From an uncultured Bacteroidales bacterium (lineage in GTDB: Bacteria; Bacteroidota; Bacteroidia; Bacteroidales; UBA932): a DNA stretch of 64,000 bases. Shown here piece after piece: positions 43,577-52,777 of the stretch (positions are counted from its first letter, which is position 1; each line of letters begins with the position of its first letter). The stretch spans positions 23,326 through 87,325 of the forward strand of contig CAJOKD010000018.1 of NCBI GenBank assembly GCA_905235085.1, in the 5' to 3' direction. The notes beneath the pieces were generated by a model. It was not told the origin of the DNA. It made no database searches and saw only the letters and a list, made by a program, of their open reading frames with translations. A program made the position numbers and the translations under genes.

Positions 43577-44599
43577 ATGGCAATTTCATTTCTTACTCAG
43601 GAAATAGCAATGGACCTCGGTACCGCCAACACCGTCATTTTCAGGAATGACTCCATCGTGTTGGACGAACCGAGTATAGTGGCAATCGACAACAATACCC
43701 AGAAGTGCATCGCCATCGGCCAGCAAGCCAAGCTGATGCACGAGCATACCAATCCTGGAATCAAGACCATCAGGCCGTTGAGGAACGGTGTCATCGCCGA
43801 TTTCAATGCTGCGGAGATGATGATCAAGGGGTTCATCAAGCAGGTGAACAACAAGAAGAAGACCCTCTTCTCCCCGAGCCTGAAGATCGTCGTCGGTATC
43901 CCTTCCGGTTCGACACAGGTCGAGATCAGGGCCGTCCGCGACTCTTGCGAGCACGCAGGAGGACGTGACGTGTACCTTATCTACGAACCTATGGCTGCAG
44001 CCCTCGGTATCGGTCTCGACGTGGAAGCTCCTAAGGGCAATATGGTCGTCGATATCGGTGGCGGTACCGCTGAAATCGCCGTCATCTCCCTCGGCGGCAT
44101 CGTGGAACAGGAAAGCGTGAATACTGCCGGTGACGTGTTCAACAGCGACATCCAGTACTATATGCGCCAGCAGCACAACATCAAGATCGGTGAGACCACC
44201 GCGGAGAAGATCAAGATCGCCGTAGGTGCCGTCATCCCTGACCTTGACGAGGAACCGGAGCCTTTCGTGGTGAACGGTCCTAACCTTATGACTGCGCATC
44301 CTGTGGAGGCTACCGTAACTTACCAGGAGATAGCCCACTGCCTCGACAAGTCGGTCGCCAAGCTGGAAGCTTCTATCCTCCACGTGCTCGAGCTTACTCC
44401 TCCTGAGCTTTACTCCGACATCGTAGAGAACGGAATATTCCTCTCTGGCGGCGGCGCACTCCTCAGGGGTCTGGCCAAGAGGCTCACCGAGAAGGTAAAC
44501 ATCCAGTTCCACGTTGCAGAAGATCCGCTTAGGGCGGTGGCAAGAGGAACCTGCATCGCTCTCAAGAAGACATCCAACTACTCATTCCTTATGAGATAA
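43577..44599 (+). CDS. mreB: Rod shape-determining protein MreB
   Basis: 340 residues of the actin fold. MreB filaments guide the lateral cell-wall machinery. Phosphate-binding loops are visible: MDLGTANTVIFRNDSIVLDE, then MVVDIGGGTAEIAVISLGG, then GIFLSGGGALLRGLAKRLTE. It heads an operon of mreB-mreC-mreD-mrdA-rodA, with mreC starting on the last base of its stop codon. Confidence 0.97.
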   Translation: MAISFLTQEIAMDLGTANTVIFRNDSIVLDEPSIVAIDNNTQKCIAIGQQAKLMHEHTNPGIKTIRPLRNGVIADFNAAEMMIKGFIKQVNNKKKTLFSPSLKIVVGIPSGSTQVEIRAVRDSCEHAGGRDVYLIYEPMAAALGIGLDVEAPKGNMVVDIGGGTAEIAVISLGGIVEQESVNTAGDVFNSDIQYYMRQQHNIKIGETTAEKIKIAVGAVIPDLDEEPEPFVVNGPNLMTAHPVEATVTYQEIAHCLDKSVAKLEASILHVLELTPPELYSDIVENGIFLSGGGALLRGLAKRLTEKVNIQFHVAEDPLRAVARGTCIALKKTSNYSFLMR

Positions 44600-45423
44600 T
44601 GCCGAGAGAGAGATCCCTAGCTTCGAGAATCTTCAGTATCGCGATTTTCATTCTGCTGGAGGTCGCCTCTCTCGTTATGCTTTCCAACAACAACCGCTTC
44701 CAGAGACTCTGGATCGCCAGGATCTCCCACGGTGTTATGGCCAAGACCTGGGGTACCTCCCAGTCTATCCGCGGCTATTTCTCGCTGAGGAAGCAGAATG
44801 ACGAGCTGGCCCTTGAGAACAACCGGCTGCAAAGCTTGCTGCGCTCCTATCAGCTAGCCGCTCACGAGTCTGACCCGAGGTTCCGTACCGAAGTGGCAGA
44901 CAATGGTTTCCGTTATATTCCGGCCACCATCATCAAGTCCAGTTCCAACAGTCAGCACAACTATCTCATCCTCGACAAGGGGAGTGACGACGGAGTAGTC
45001 CAGAACTGTGGAATCATCACTCCGGACGGGGTGATAGGAATAGTCGACGCAGTGAGCAAGAACTACAGCTATGCCATCTCCTTTATGAACACGGAAGTGA
45101 ACATAAGCGCCAGGATAGACAGTTCCGGTGCCGTCGGACCTCTCGCCTGGGATGGAATCAGTTCGAGCGGAGCGGTATTGAAGGAGATTCCGCTTCAGTA
45201 CAGGTACAACCCCGGCGACACGGTATATACGAGCGGATATTCGGCCATCTTCCCTCCGGACATCCCTATCGGGATAGCAGGAGATGCGAGGGTCATAAAC
45301 GGGGCGACCAACGAGATCAAGGTCAGGCTGTTCCAGGATCACAGCGCCTTGAAGTACGTTACCATCATCCAGAATACCAGAGCTGCGGAGATCGAGGAAA
45401 TAGAGAACCGCGGGGAACAATGA
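44599..45423 (+). CDS. mreC: Rod shape-determining protein MreC
   Basis: 274 residues. One N-terminal membrane segment (IFSIAIFILLEVASLVMLS), a coiled coil (LRKQNDELALENNRLQSLLR) and the two beta-barrel MreC domain (YLILDKGSDDGVVQNCGIIT, GVIGIVDAVSKNYSYAISFM, PGDTVYTSGYSAIFPPDIPI). It is the periplasmic scaffold of the elongasome. It overlaps mreB by one base and is followed by mreD after 4 bases. Confidence 0.95.
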   Translation: MPRERSLASRIFSIAIFILLEVASLVMLSNNNRFQRLWIARISHGVMAKTWGTSQSIRGYFSLRKQNDELALENNRLQSLLRSYQLAAHESDPRFRTEVADNGFRYIPATIIKSSSNSQHNYLILDKGSDDGVVQNCGIITPDGVIGIVDAVSKNYSYAISFMNTEVNISARIDSSGAVGPLAWDGISSSGAVLKEIPLQYRYNPGDTVYTSGYSAIFPPDIPIGIAGDARVINGATNEIKVRLFQDHSALKYVTIIQNTRAAEIEEIENRGEQ

Positions 45424-45427
45424 TGAA

Positions 45428-45937
45428 ATGAAGAACAGGTTTGTACTCACATACGTATTGCTGGTGATTGCACAGATGCTCCTGTGCAACTATTTCCACT
45501 TTACGCCGTACATAATGCTCTCCATCCTGCCGATCATGGTGTTCTGCATACCGACGAAGGTCGGAACATTCTGGACCCTGGTCATCGCTTTCTTCACCGG
45601 ACTGGCCGTGGATTATTTCGCTGAAGGGATAATCGGCCTCAACGCCGCATCTCTCCTGCCTGTCGCCATACTCAGGCGCCCTCTGATCGAAGCTATATTC
45701 GGTCCCGAACCCTTCGAGCAGGAAGAGAACATCACAGTGCAGAAATACGGGCTTACGAAGGTTTCGCTGGCCATATTCATCATCACGACCATATTCCTCC
45801 TGATCTACAACATAGCGGACTGCGCCGGTACCAGGCCTTTCTCATTCATACTGGCCAAGGTATGTCTTTCCCTGCTGGCCAGCTATATCCTGTCCTTGCT
45901 GGCGATCAACATACTGAGCTATGACGACAAAAGGTAA
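45428..45937 (+). CDS. mreD: Rod shape-determining protein MreD
   Basis: 169 residues, almost entirely hydrophobic, with about five membrane segments (e.g. MLSILPIMVFCIPTKVGTF, LAIFIITTIFLLIYNIADCA). Sequence conservation in this family is weak; assignment rests on length, topology and position between mreC and mrdA. Its last 17 bases overlap the mrdA start. Confidence 0.9.
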   Translation: MKNRFVLTYVLLVIAQMLLCNYFHFTPYIMLSILPIMVFCIPTKVGTFWTLVIAFFTGLAVDYFAEGIIGLNAASLLPVAILRRPLIEAIFGPEPFEQEENITVQKYGLTKVSLAIFIITTIFLLIYNIADCAGTRPFSFILAKVCLSLLASYILSLLAINILSYDDKR

Positions 45938-47768
45938 CAACCGGAGCCGAGCCTTGCTGATAGGCCTGGTGGTGGTTGCTGCCATCATCCTCGGCAAGTT
46001 GTTCTATATCCAGATCATAGACAACAAATACAAGATCAACGCATCGAACAACTCGATGGTCTATGACATCATCTACCCGACCAGAGGTATCATCTACGAC
46101 AGGAACGGGAAGATAATCGTCTCGAACAAAGTTACTTACGATATCCTGGTCACACCCAGGGAAGTCCAGCCCTTTGACACCCTTATGCTTGCTTCGGCGC
46201 TTGAAGTGGAGCCTTCCTTCATAAAGGAAAAGATGGATGAATATGCCAAGAACCGGAGGAAGATAGGCTACCAGAGCGTCGTGATGCTCAAGCAAATAAA
46301 GCCGGAGACATATATGAAGTTCGCTGAGCTGCAGTACAACTTCCCGGGATTCAGGGGCCAGGTACGAAGCATCCGCGACTACCCCGTCAACGCCGGCGGC
46401 AACCTTCTGGGATACGTCTCGGAAGTGGACCAGAACTACATCGACAACCATCCGGGAGAATACAGGCCTGGTGACTACGCCGGCAAGACCGGCATCGAAG
46501 CGGCCAGGGAGAAGGACCTCCGCGGAGAGAAGGGTTACCATATCTACCTGCGCAACTCCCGCAACCAGATCGAACAGAGGTACAAGGACGGAGAGATGGA
46601 CAAGGAGGCTGTCCCTGGGCACGACATCGTGACCACCATCGACGCCGACCTGCAGCAATACGGGCAGCAGCTGATGAGGAACAAGGTCGGCAGCCTTGTC
46701 GCCATAGAGCCCAAGACCGGAGAGATTCTGACCCTGGTTTCCAGCCCGGGTGTGGACGTGAGTATGCTTGCGGACATAAGCCAGCACTACAACGAGATCC
46801 TGAAGGATCCCCACAAGCCGATGTTCAACCGTGCAGTCCAGGCTCCGTACCCTCCGGGATCAGTATTCAAGCTGGTGAACGGCCTTATCGGACTCCAGGA
46901 AGGGACCCTCAACACCACCGTGGCCTACCCTTGCAACCACGGCTACCATTTCGGAAACCACAAGCTAGGATGCCACGGACACCGTTCCCCTCTCCGGCTG
47001 GAAGAGGCCATAATGATGTCCTGCAACGGTTATTTCTGCTACGTTCTGAAGAATATCCTGGAGAACAAGAAATACAAGAGCATTGACGATGCCCTGGACA
47101 AATGGAACGACTATGTCCAGAGTTTCGGTTTCGGCCACAAGCTCGGGAGCGATTTCCCGGCCGAGTTGGGAGGAACCCTTCCTACTTCGAAGATGTACAA
47201 CAAGCGCTACGGGAAAGGCGGCTGGAAGTTCACCACCATCATTTCGATCTCCATCGGTCAGGGTGAGGTCGGTGTGACCCCGTTGCAGATAGCTAACCTG
47301 TCGGCCACCGTAGCCAACCGCGGATGGTACAGGATACCGCACATCGTCAAGGCTTCCGAAGGTGTGGAGATAGACCCCAAGTACTATGAGAAGCAGTACA
47401 CGATGGTGGACACCACCAACTTCAAGAAGGTCATCAAGGGCATGTGGAGGGCGGTGAACAACGGAAAAGGCACCGGTTGTACCGCAGCCATCGCGGAAGT
47501 CAAGGGTCTGGACATATGCGGAAAGACCGGAACGGCCCAGAACCCGAGAGGAGCCGACAATTCCGTATTCATCTGCTTCGCTCCTATGGACGATCCGAAG
47601 ATCGCCGTGGCGGCTTATGTAGAGAACGCAGGCTTCGGAGCCACTTGGGCGGCCCCTATCGCCTCGCTGCTGATAGAGAAATACCTCAAGGGGGAGACTT
47701 CCCGTCCTGACTTGGAGGAAAGGGTGATGCGCGGGAACCTTATGTCGAGGGTAAAGGCATACAAGTAA
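45921..47768 (+). CDS. mrdA: Penicillin-binding protein 2
   Basis: 615 residues of the monofunctional class B transpeptidase of cell elongation. A membrane anchor (ALLIGLVVVAAIILGKLFYI) and dimerisation domain (SMVYDIIYPTRGIIYDRNG) are followed by the transpeptidase domain with SxxK (YPPGSVFKLV), SxN (MSCNGYF) and KTG (CGKTGTAQN). It works with RodA, encoded 5 bases downstream. Confidence 0.96.
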   Translation: MTTKGNNRSRALLIGLVVVAAIILGKLFYIQIIDNKYKINASNNSMVYDIIYPTRGIIYDRNGKIIVSNKVTYDILVTPREVQPFDTLMLASALEVEPSFIKEKMDEYAKNRRKIGYQSVVMLKQIKPETYMKFAELQYNFPGFRGQVRSIRDYPVNAGGNLLGYVSEVDQNYIDNHPGEYRPGDYAGKTGIEAAREKDLRGEKGYHIYLRNSRNQIEQRYKDGEMDKEAVPGHDIVTTIDADLQQYGQQLMRNKVGSLVAIEPKTGEILTLVSSPGVDVSMLADISQHYNEILKDPHKPMFNRAVQAPYPPGSVFKLVNGLIGLQEGTLNTTVAYPCNHGYHFGNHKLGCHGHRSPLRLEEAIMMSCNGYFCYVLKNILENKKYKSIDDALDKWNDYVQSFGFGHKLGSDFPAELGGTLPTSKMYNKRYGKGGWKFTTIISISIGQGEVGVTPLQIANLSATVANRGWYRIPHIVKASEGVEIDPKYYEKQYTMVDTTNFKKVIKGMWRAVNNGKGTGCTAAIAEVKGLDICGKTGTAQNPRGADNSVFICFAPMDDPKIAVAAYVENAGFGATWAAPIASLLIEKYLKGETSRPDLEERVMRGNLMSRVKAYK

Positions 47769-47773
47769 AGGCA

Positions 47774-49222
47774 ATGAGCGGAAACTTTTCAGACAGAGGT
47801 GTAAAGCAGTCGATTGACTGGAAGTTGGTGATAGCTTACCTGCTTCTTATCATCATCGGCTGGGTGAACATCTATGCTTCCATCCATTCCGACGGTCCTG
47901 CCAGCATCTTCGATTTCAACTACAGGTGCGGAAAGCAGTTCGTATGGATCCTGACCTCCCTCGGTCTGGCAGTATTCATCCTGTTCGCCCTCAACCCGCA
48001 ATTCTGGCAAAGTGCGTCACTGCCGTTGTACCTGGGTGTACTGGGGTTGCTGGTCGCGGTCATATTCCTGGGCGTTGAAGTGAAGGGTTCCAGGTCCTGG
48101 TTCGAGTTCGGCCCGGTCAGGTTCCAGCCTGCAGAGGTGTCGAAGATAACCACTTCCCTCCTGCTGGCAACGGTCCTGAGCCAGACCAACTTCAAGATAA
48201 CCAGGCTCAAGGACCTGCTGCTGGTCGCTCTGGTGATCGGCGTGCCGATGCTGGTAATCCTCGCCGAGAGCGAGACCGGATCGGCCCTCGTCTACATCGG
48301 TTTCATATTCGTAATGTACAGGGAAGGTTTCTCAGGCTGGTGGCTATTCTGCATCGGTATGGCCATCCTCCTGTTCATCCTTACCCTGACCGCATCGCCG
48401 GTCGTCTCACTGCTGGTGCTCATCGGAGTGATAATGGTCTGCGCGGTCATTTCTTCAGGAAGGCTGGAGACCACCACTTGGATCAACCTGGGAATATTCA
48501 TCCTGCTTTGCCTCGTACCTCTGCTGATGGGACTTGCCAAGCCGGATTCTTTCCTCCACAAGATTAAGCCTATGTATGTCCTGACTGGACTGGCGGTGTG
48601 CGCGGCATTCTTCTTCATTTACAGGGGATACAAGAACAGGAACAGGTTCCTGTCGCTCTCCTCGCTGGGACTCCTGGCCGGAATAGCGCTGATCTTCTCG
48701 ACTGATTTCATATTCAACAACGTCCTCCAGGATCACCAGAGGAAGAGAATCGAGGTGCTTCTTGGGATGAAGGACGACCCCGCCGGTGTTGGATACAACG
48801 TCAACCAGTCTATGATCGCGATCGGTTCCGGAGGTCTCTTCGGCAAAGGCTTCCTGAACGGGACACAGACGACCTTCGGTTTCGTGCCGGAGCAGAGCAC
48901 CGACTTCATCTTCTGTACGGTCGGAGAGGAATGGGGATTCCTGGGCTGCTTCATCGTAATCATCTTGTATGTATTCATGATCTGGAGGATCATAGTCGAT
49001 GCCGAAAAAAGCCGGGAGTCGTTCACGCGGATCTACGGATACTGCGTGGCAGCCTGCATATTCATGCACCTGTTCATCAATATCGGGATGACGATAGGGC
49101 TTATGCCGGTTATCGGCATTCCGCTGCCGCTGCTAAGCTACGGAGGATCGTCCCTCTGGGCATTCACGGTGCTGATATTCATATTCGTGGCACTCTACCG
49201 CCAGGAAAAGAAATACTATTAG
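47774..49222 (+). CDS. rodA: SEDS glycosyltransferase RodA
   Basis: 482 residues, an integral membrane peptidoglycan polymerase. SEDS motifs include GSRSWFEFGPVRFQPAEVSK, then YNVNQSMIAIGSGGLFGKGF, then VPEQSTDFIFCTVGEEWGFL and the C-terminal GMTIGLMPVIGIPLPLLSYG. It is about 100 residues longer than E. coli RodA because of an extra hydrophobic stretch in the middle (ASPVVSLLVLIGVIMVCAVI through RFLSLSSLGLLAGIALIFST), a feature I believe common in Bacteroidota. A further gene follows 3 bases after the stop. Confidence 0.95.
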   Translation: MSGNFSDRGVKQSIDWKLVIAYLLLIIIGWVNIYASIHSDGPASIFDFNYRCGKQFVWILTSLGLAVFILFALNPQFWQSASLPLYLGVLGLLVAVIFLGVEVKGSRSWFEFGPVRFQPAEVSKITTSLLLATVLSQTNFKITRLKDLLLVALVIGVPMLVILAESETGSALVYIGFIFVMYREGFSGWWLFCIGMAILLFILTLTASPVVSLLVLIGVIMVCAVISSGRLETTTWINLGIFILLCLVPLLMGLAKPDSFLHKIKPMYVLTGLAVCAAFFFIYRGYKNRNRFLSLSSLGLLAGIALIFSTDFIFNNVLQDHQRKRIEVLLGMKDDPAGVGYNVNQSMIAIGSGGLFGKGFLNGTQTTFGFVPEQSTDFIFCTVGEEWGFLGCFIVIILYVFMIWRIIVDAEKSRESFTRIYGYCVAACIFMHLFINIGMTIGLMPVIGIPLPLLSYGGSSLWAFTVLIFIFVALYRQEKKYY

Positions 49223-49225
49223 AAA

Positions 49226-50443
49226 ATGCTTTCCATCTTCGCAATCAGTTCATCTCTGCATCAGGGTACCGATGTGGATTCACCTGACTCATTCATCGAG
49301 GGTCTGGACTTCGAATATTCCTTCAAGGGTTCGGATTTCTCCAGTTACGGGGAAGACTTATCCATCATCTATGTGATGACGGGAGGAACGGAAGGAGTAT
49401 TCCGGGACCTGCTGCCGTGGCTTTTGGAAAAGACCCGCCAGACGGTCCTGTTGCTTGCTTCCGACCACAGCAATTCCCTCGCCGCCTCGGTCGAGATACT
49501 ATCTTACCTGCGGCAGAGAAGGATAAGGGGCGAAATCCTGCACGGGAAGCCTTCGTATATCCGGTCGCGCCTGGAGGCTCTCGGGAAGGTGGAGTCGGCC
49601 CGCAGACAGTTGGAACACACCACCTTCGGAGTGATAGGCGATCCATCCGACTGGCTCATCTCCAGCGAGGTGGACAGGGAGGCACTTTCGGAACGGTTGG
49701 GAATATCCATCCAGTATATCCCGATGGAAGAATTGCTGGAGGAATTTTCATCGTTGAGGGATGAGGTAGCCGAGTCCTGGGATGCAGTGGTAAGGGATCC
49801 GTCTTTGGGCAATCCGACGGGGCTTCCTTCGGCTTTGAAAGAATCCATCCCGGGAGCGTACAGGATATACAAAGCATTGAAGGGCCTGATCTCTGCCTAC
49901 GGGCTCAACGGGTTCACTATCAGGTGTTTCGACCTTCTGACAGCCGTTAAGAATACGGGTTGCCTGGCACTTGCGAAACTGAATTCCGAGGGCTTGACAG
50001 CCGGCTGCGAAGGGGATATTCCAGCAATGATTTCAATGGCGGTCGGGCGTGCAGCATGTGGAGTGAGCGGATTCCAGGCCAATCCTTCAAGCATCGATCC
50101 GGAATCCGGTGAAATCGTGTTCTCCCACTGCACCGTTCCGCTGGATATGGTCTCTGGCCACGAGCTGGACACCCACTTCGAGTCGGGCATCGGGGTCGGC
50201 ATAAGGGGACATATCCCTGAAGGGCCGGTGACGGTTTTCAAGGTCTCAGGAGACCTTTCAAGGCATTTCGTCTGCGAGGGAGAGCTCGTCTCCAACGGCA
50301 ACAGGCCGGATCTCTGCCGCACACAAGTGCTCCTAAAGCTGCCTGCAGAGGCGGCCAGGTACTTCCTCAACGAGCCGATAGGCAACCACCACATCATACT
50401 TCCGGGACACTGTGCCTCGGTACTCGAAGATTTATTGAAATAA
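49226..50443 (+). CDS. L-fucose/L-arabinose isomerase-fold protein at the end of the rod operon
   Basis: 405 residues. The C-terminal half resembles the sugar isomerase FucI/AraA superfamily: FTIRCFDLLTAVKNTGCLAL and LTAGCEGDIPAMISMAVGRA match the metal/substrate region, and VFSHCTVPLDMVSG follows. The N-terminal half (LSIIYVMTGGTEGVFRDLLP) fits the Rossmann-like domains of the same superfamily. It is shorter than FucI (about 590) and AraA (about 500). A sugar isomerase role is possible but unproven. It lies only 3 bases after rodA, so it is probably cotranscribed with the elongasome genes. Confidence 0.65.
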   Translation: MLSIFAISSSLHQGTDVDSPDSFIEGLDFEYSFKGSDFSSYGEDLSIIYVMTGGTEGVFRDLLPWLLEKTRQTVLLLASDHSNSLAASVEILSYLRQRRIRGEILHGKPSYIRSRLEALGKVESARRQLEHTTFGVIGDPSDWLISSEVDREALSERLGISIQYIPMEELLEEFSSLRDEVAESWDAVVRDPSLGNPTGLPSALKESIPGAYRIYKALKGLISAYGLNGFTIRCFDLLTAVKNTGCLALAKLNSEGLTAGCEGDIPAMISMAVGRAACGVSGFQANPSSIDPESGEIVFSHCTVPLDMVSGHELDTHFESGIGVGIRGHIPEGPVTVFKVSGDLSRHFVCEGELVSNGNRPDLCRTQVLLKLPAEAARYFLNEPIGNHHIILPGHCASVLEDLLK

Positions 50444-50479
50444 AAGAATATCAAGAAGTTTCCTAATTCTAACCACTTT

Positions 50480-52777
50480 ATGAGAACAATCGTGATAGTT
50501 TCCGCTGCCGCCCTGGTTCTTGCCGCTTGTTCCTGCGGTGAACCCCAGTTAAAAACGGCATCGGTGGACAGGGTCCTCAAAGCTATGACCCTTGAAGAAA
50601 AAGTCCATCTCGTGATCGGCACCGGCATGGCTGGATTCAGCGGTGATAACGCCGCCGTCGGCGCTACCAAGAGCATTGTTCCCGGGGCAGCCGGTACCAC
50701 CTACCCCATCGAACGCCTGGGCATTCCGAGCATAGTGCTGGCCGACGGTCCGGCCGGCCTCCGCATCGACCCTACCCGTGATGGCGATGAAAACACATAT
50801 TACTGCACCCACTTCCCGATCGGCACATTGCTGGCCAGCACCTGGAACCAGGAGCTGGTGGAAAGCGTAGGCCAGGCGATGGGCGAAGAAGTCCACGAAT
50901 ATGGTGCCGATGTCTATCTGGCTCCGGCACTGAATATCCACCGTCATCCCCTTAACGGCCGCAACTTCGAATATTATTCAGAGGACCCCGTCCTGGCCGG
51001 CAAGACAGCAGCTGCATACGTGCGCGGTGTCCAAAAGAACGATGTGGGTACTTCCGTGAAACATTTCGCCTACAACAACCAGGAGACCAACCGTACCGGC
51101 AACAATGCCATGATCAGTCCACGCGCCCAGCGTGAGATCTACCTCAAGGGCTTTGAAATAACCGTAAAGGAAGCAGATCCATGGACCATCATGAGCTCTT
51201 ATAACAAGATCAACGGAACATATACCTCCCAGAGCTACGATTTGCTGACCACCGTCCTTCGCGACGAGTGGGGCTTCAAAGGCCTCGTTATGACCGACTG
51301 GTTCGGAGGTGACAACGGCGCACAGCAGATCGCAGCCGGAAACGATATGCTCCAGCCCGGTACCGACAAGCAGTACGAGCAGATCATGGCCGCCCTCAAG
51401 GACGGCTCCCTGACCGAAGCCCAGTTGGATATTTGCGTAAAACGCGTGCTGGAACTTGTCAAACGCAGCCCGAAGGTGAAGGGATATGCCTACAACAACA
51501 AGCCGGACCTCAAGGCCCACGCCGCTGTCACCCGCCAGAGCGCCCTGGAAGGGATGGTCCTGCTGGAGAATAATGGCGCACTTCCTCTCAAAGATGTCAA
51601 GAACATCGCTGTATTCGGGTGTACCAGCTATGATTTCATCGCCGGTGGTACAGGTTCGGGCAATGTAAACCGTGCCTATACCGTGTCCCTGCTGGACGGC
51701 CTCAAGAACGCTGGCTTCAACGTGGACGAGAGCCAGAAGGAAGCCGTTCTCAAGCACATCGCAGATGAGAACGCCGCATTCAAAGCCAGTCTTGGCGATG
51801 ATTCCTTCGCCGTCTTCTTCCCCGCCCCCCGTCCGGAAGAATTAATTCCTGCGCCTGCCCAGCTGGCGGCCTCGGCCAGGGTGAACGATGTGGCCATAAT
51901 CACGTTCGGACGCAATTCGGGTGAATTCTTCGACCGCAGCGCCGCTGACTTCGAGCTTTCCGCCAAGGAACGCGAGCTTCTGAACAAAGTCACGGCTGCT
52001 TTCCACGCACAAGGCAAGAAGGTAGTCGTGGTCCTGAATATCGGAGGAGTCATCGAGACCGCGTCCTGGAAGAGCATTCCGGATGCTGTCCTGCTGGCAT
52101 GGCAGGCTGGCCAGGAAGGCGGCAATTCTGTCACTGATATCCTTACCGGCGTCGAGAGTCCTTCCGGGAAACTGCCTATGACCTTCCCTGTGAACCTTAT
52201 GGATGCCGCGTCTTCCGCCAACTTCCCGATCGATGCCGATGCAGGAGTGTACTTCCTGGACCGCCGCAAGGACATCGGACAGAAAGACGTGGACCAGACC
52301 GATTATGCCGAAGGCATTTATGTAGGTTACCGCTGGTTCGACAAGCAGGACCTCGCCGTTTCCTATCCGTTCGGTTACGGTCTCAGCTACACCTGTTTCG
52401 AATATAGCCAGCCATCCGTTCAGAACGACGGCAAGACCATCACCGCCAAGGTTACCGTAAAGAATATCGGATCCGCAGCAGGCAAGGAAAGTGTCCAGCT
52501 TTATGCTAGCGCCCCTGCCGGAAAATTGGACAAGCCGGTAAAAGAGCTCAAGGCATATGCCAAAACCGCTTCCTTGAAACCTGGTGAAAGCCAGGAGCTT
52601 ACGCTCTGCTTCCCGACTTCCGGACTTGCGTCGTTCGACGAGGAGGCATCGGCCTGGGTTGTGGACGGAGGAACCTACAGTTTCCTCTTCGGAGCTTCTT
52701 CCCGCGATATCCGCTGCACAGCCACCGCCGAGGTATCCGCCTCTGAAACTCCTGTAAACCGGGTCCTGCTAAAATAA
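50480..52777 (+). CDS. GH3 family beta-glucosidase lipoprotein (BglX-like)
   Basis: 765 residues with a lipoprotein signal (IVIVSAAALVLAAC). The nucleophile Asp273 is in LVMTDWFGGD; NIHRHPLNGRNFEYYSEDPV and KHFAYNNQETNR are substrate-site motifs. The alpha/beta domain (VVVVLNIGGVIETASWKSIP) and C-terminal fibronectin-III-like domain (VKNIGSAAGKESVQLYASAP) are complete. A PA14-like insertion is not apparent. It is an exo-acting beta-glucosidase or relative; it is not adjacent to susC/susD. It converges with the M28 gene with no gap. Confidence 0.93.
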   Translation: MRTIVIVSAAALVLAACSCGEPQLKTASVDRVLKAMTLEEKVHLVIGTGMAGFSGDNAAVGATKSIVPGAAGTTYPIERLGIPSIVLADGPAGLRIDPTRDGDENTYYCTHFPIGTLLASTWNQELVESVGQAMGEEVHEYGADVYLAPALNIHRHPLNGRNFEYYSEDPVLAGKTAAAYVRGVQKNDVGTSVKHFAYNNQETNRTGNNAMISPRAQREIYLKGFEITVKEADPWTIMSSYNKINGTYTSQSYDLLTTVLRDEWGFKGLVMTDWFGGDNGAQQIAAGNDMLQPGTDKQYEQIMAALKDGSLTEAQLDICVKRVLELVKRSPKVKGYAYNNKPDLKAHAAVTRQSALEGMVLLENNGALPLKDVKNIAVFGCTSYDFIAGGTGSGNVNRAYTVSLLDGLKNAGFNVDESQKEAVLKHIADENAAFKASLGDDSFAVFFPAPRPEELIPAPAQLAASARVNDVAIITFGRNSGEFFDRSAADFELSAKERELLNKVTAAFHAQGKKVVVVLNIGGVIETASWKSIPDAVLLAWQAGQEGGNSVTDILTGVESPSGKLPMTFPVNLMDAASSANFPIDADAGVYFLDRRKDIGQKDVDQTDYAEGIYVGYRWFDKQDLAVSYPFGYGLSYTCFEYSQPSVQNDGKTITAKVTVKNIGSAAGKESVQLYASAPAGKLDKPVKELKAYAKTASLKPGESQELTLCFPTSGLASFDEEASAWVVDGGTYSFLFGASSRDIRCTATAEVSASETPVNRVLLK

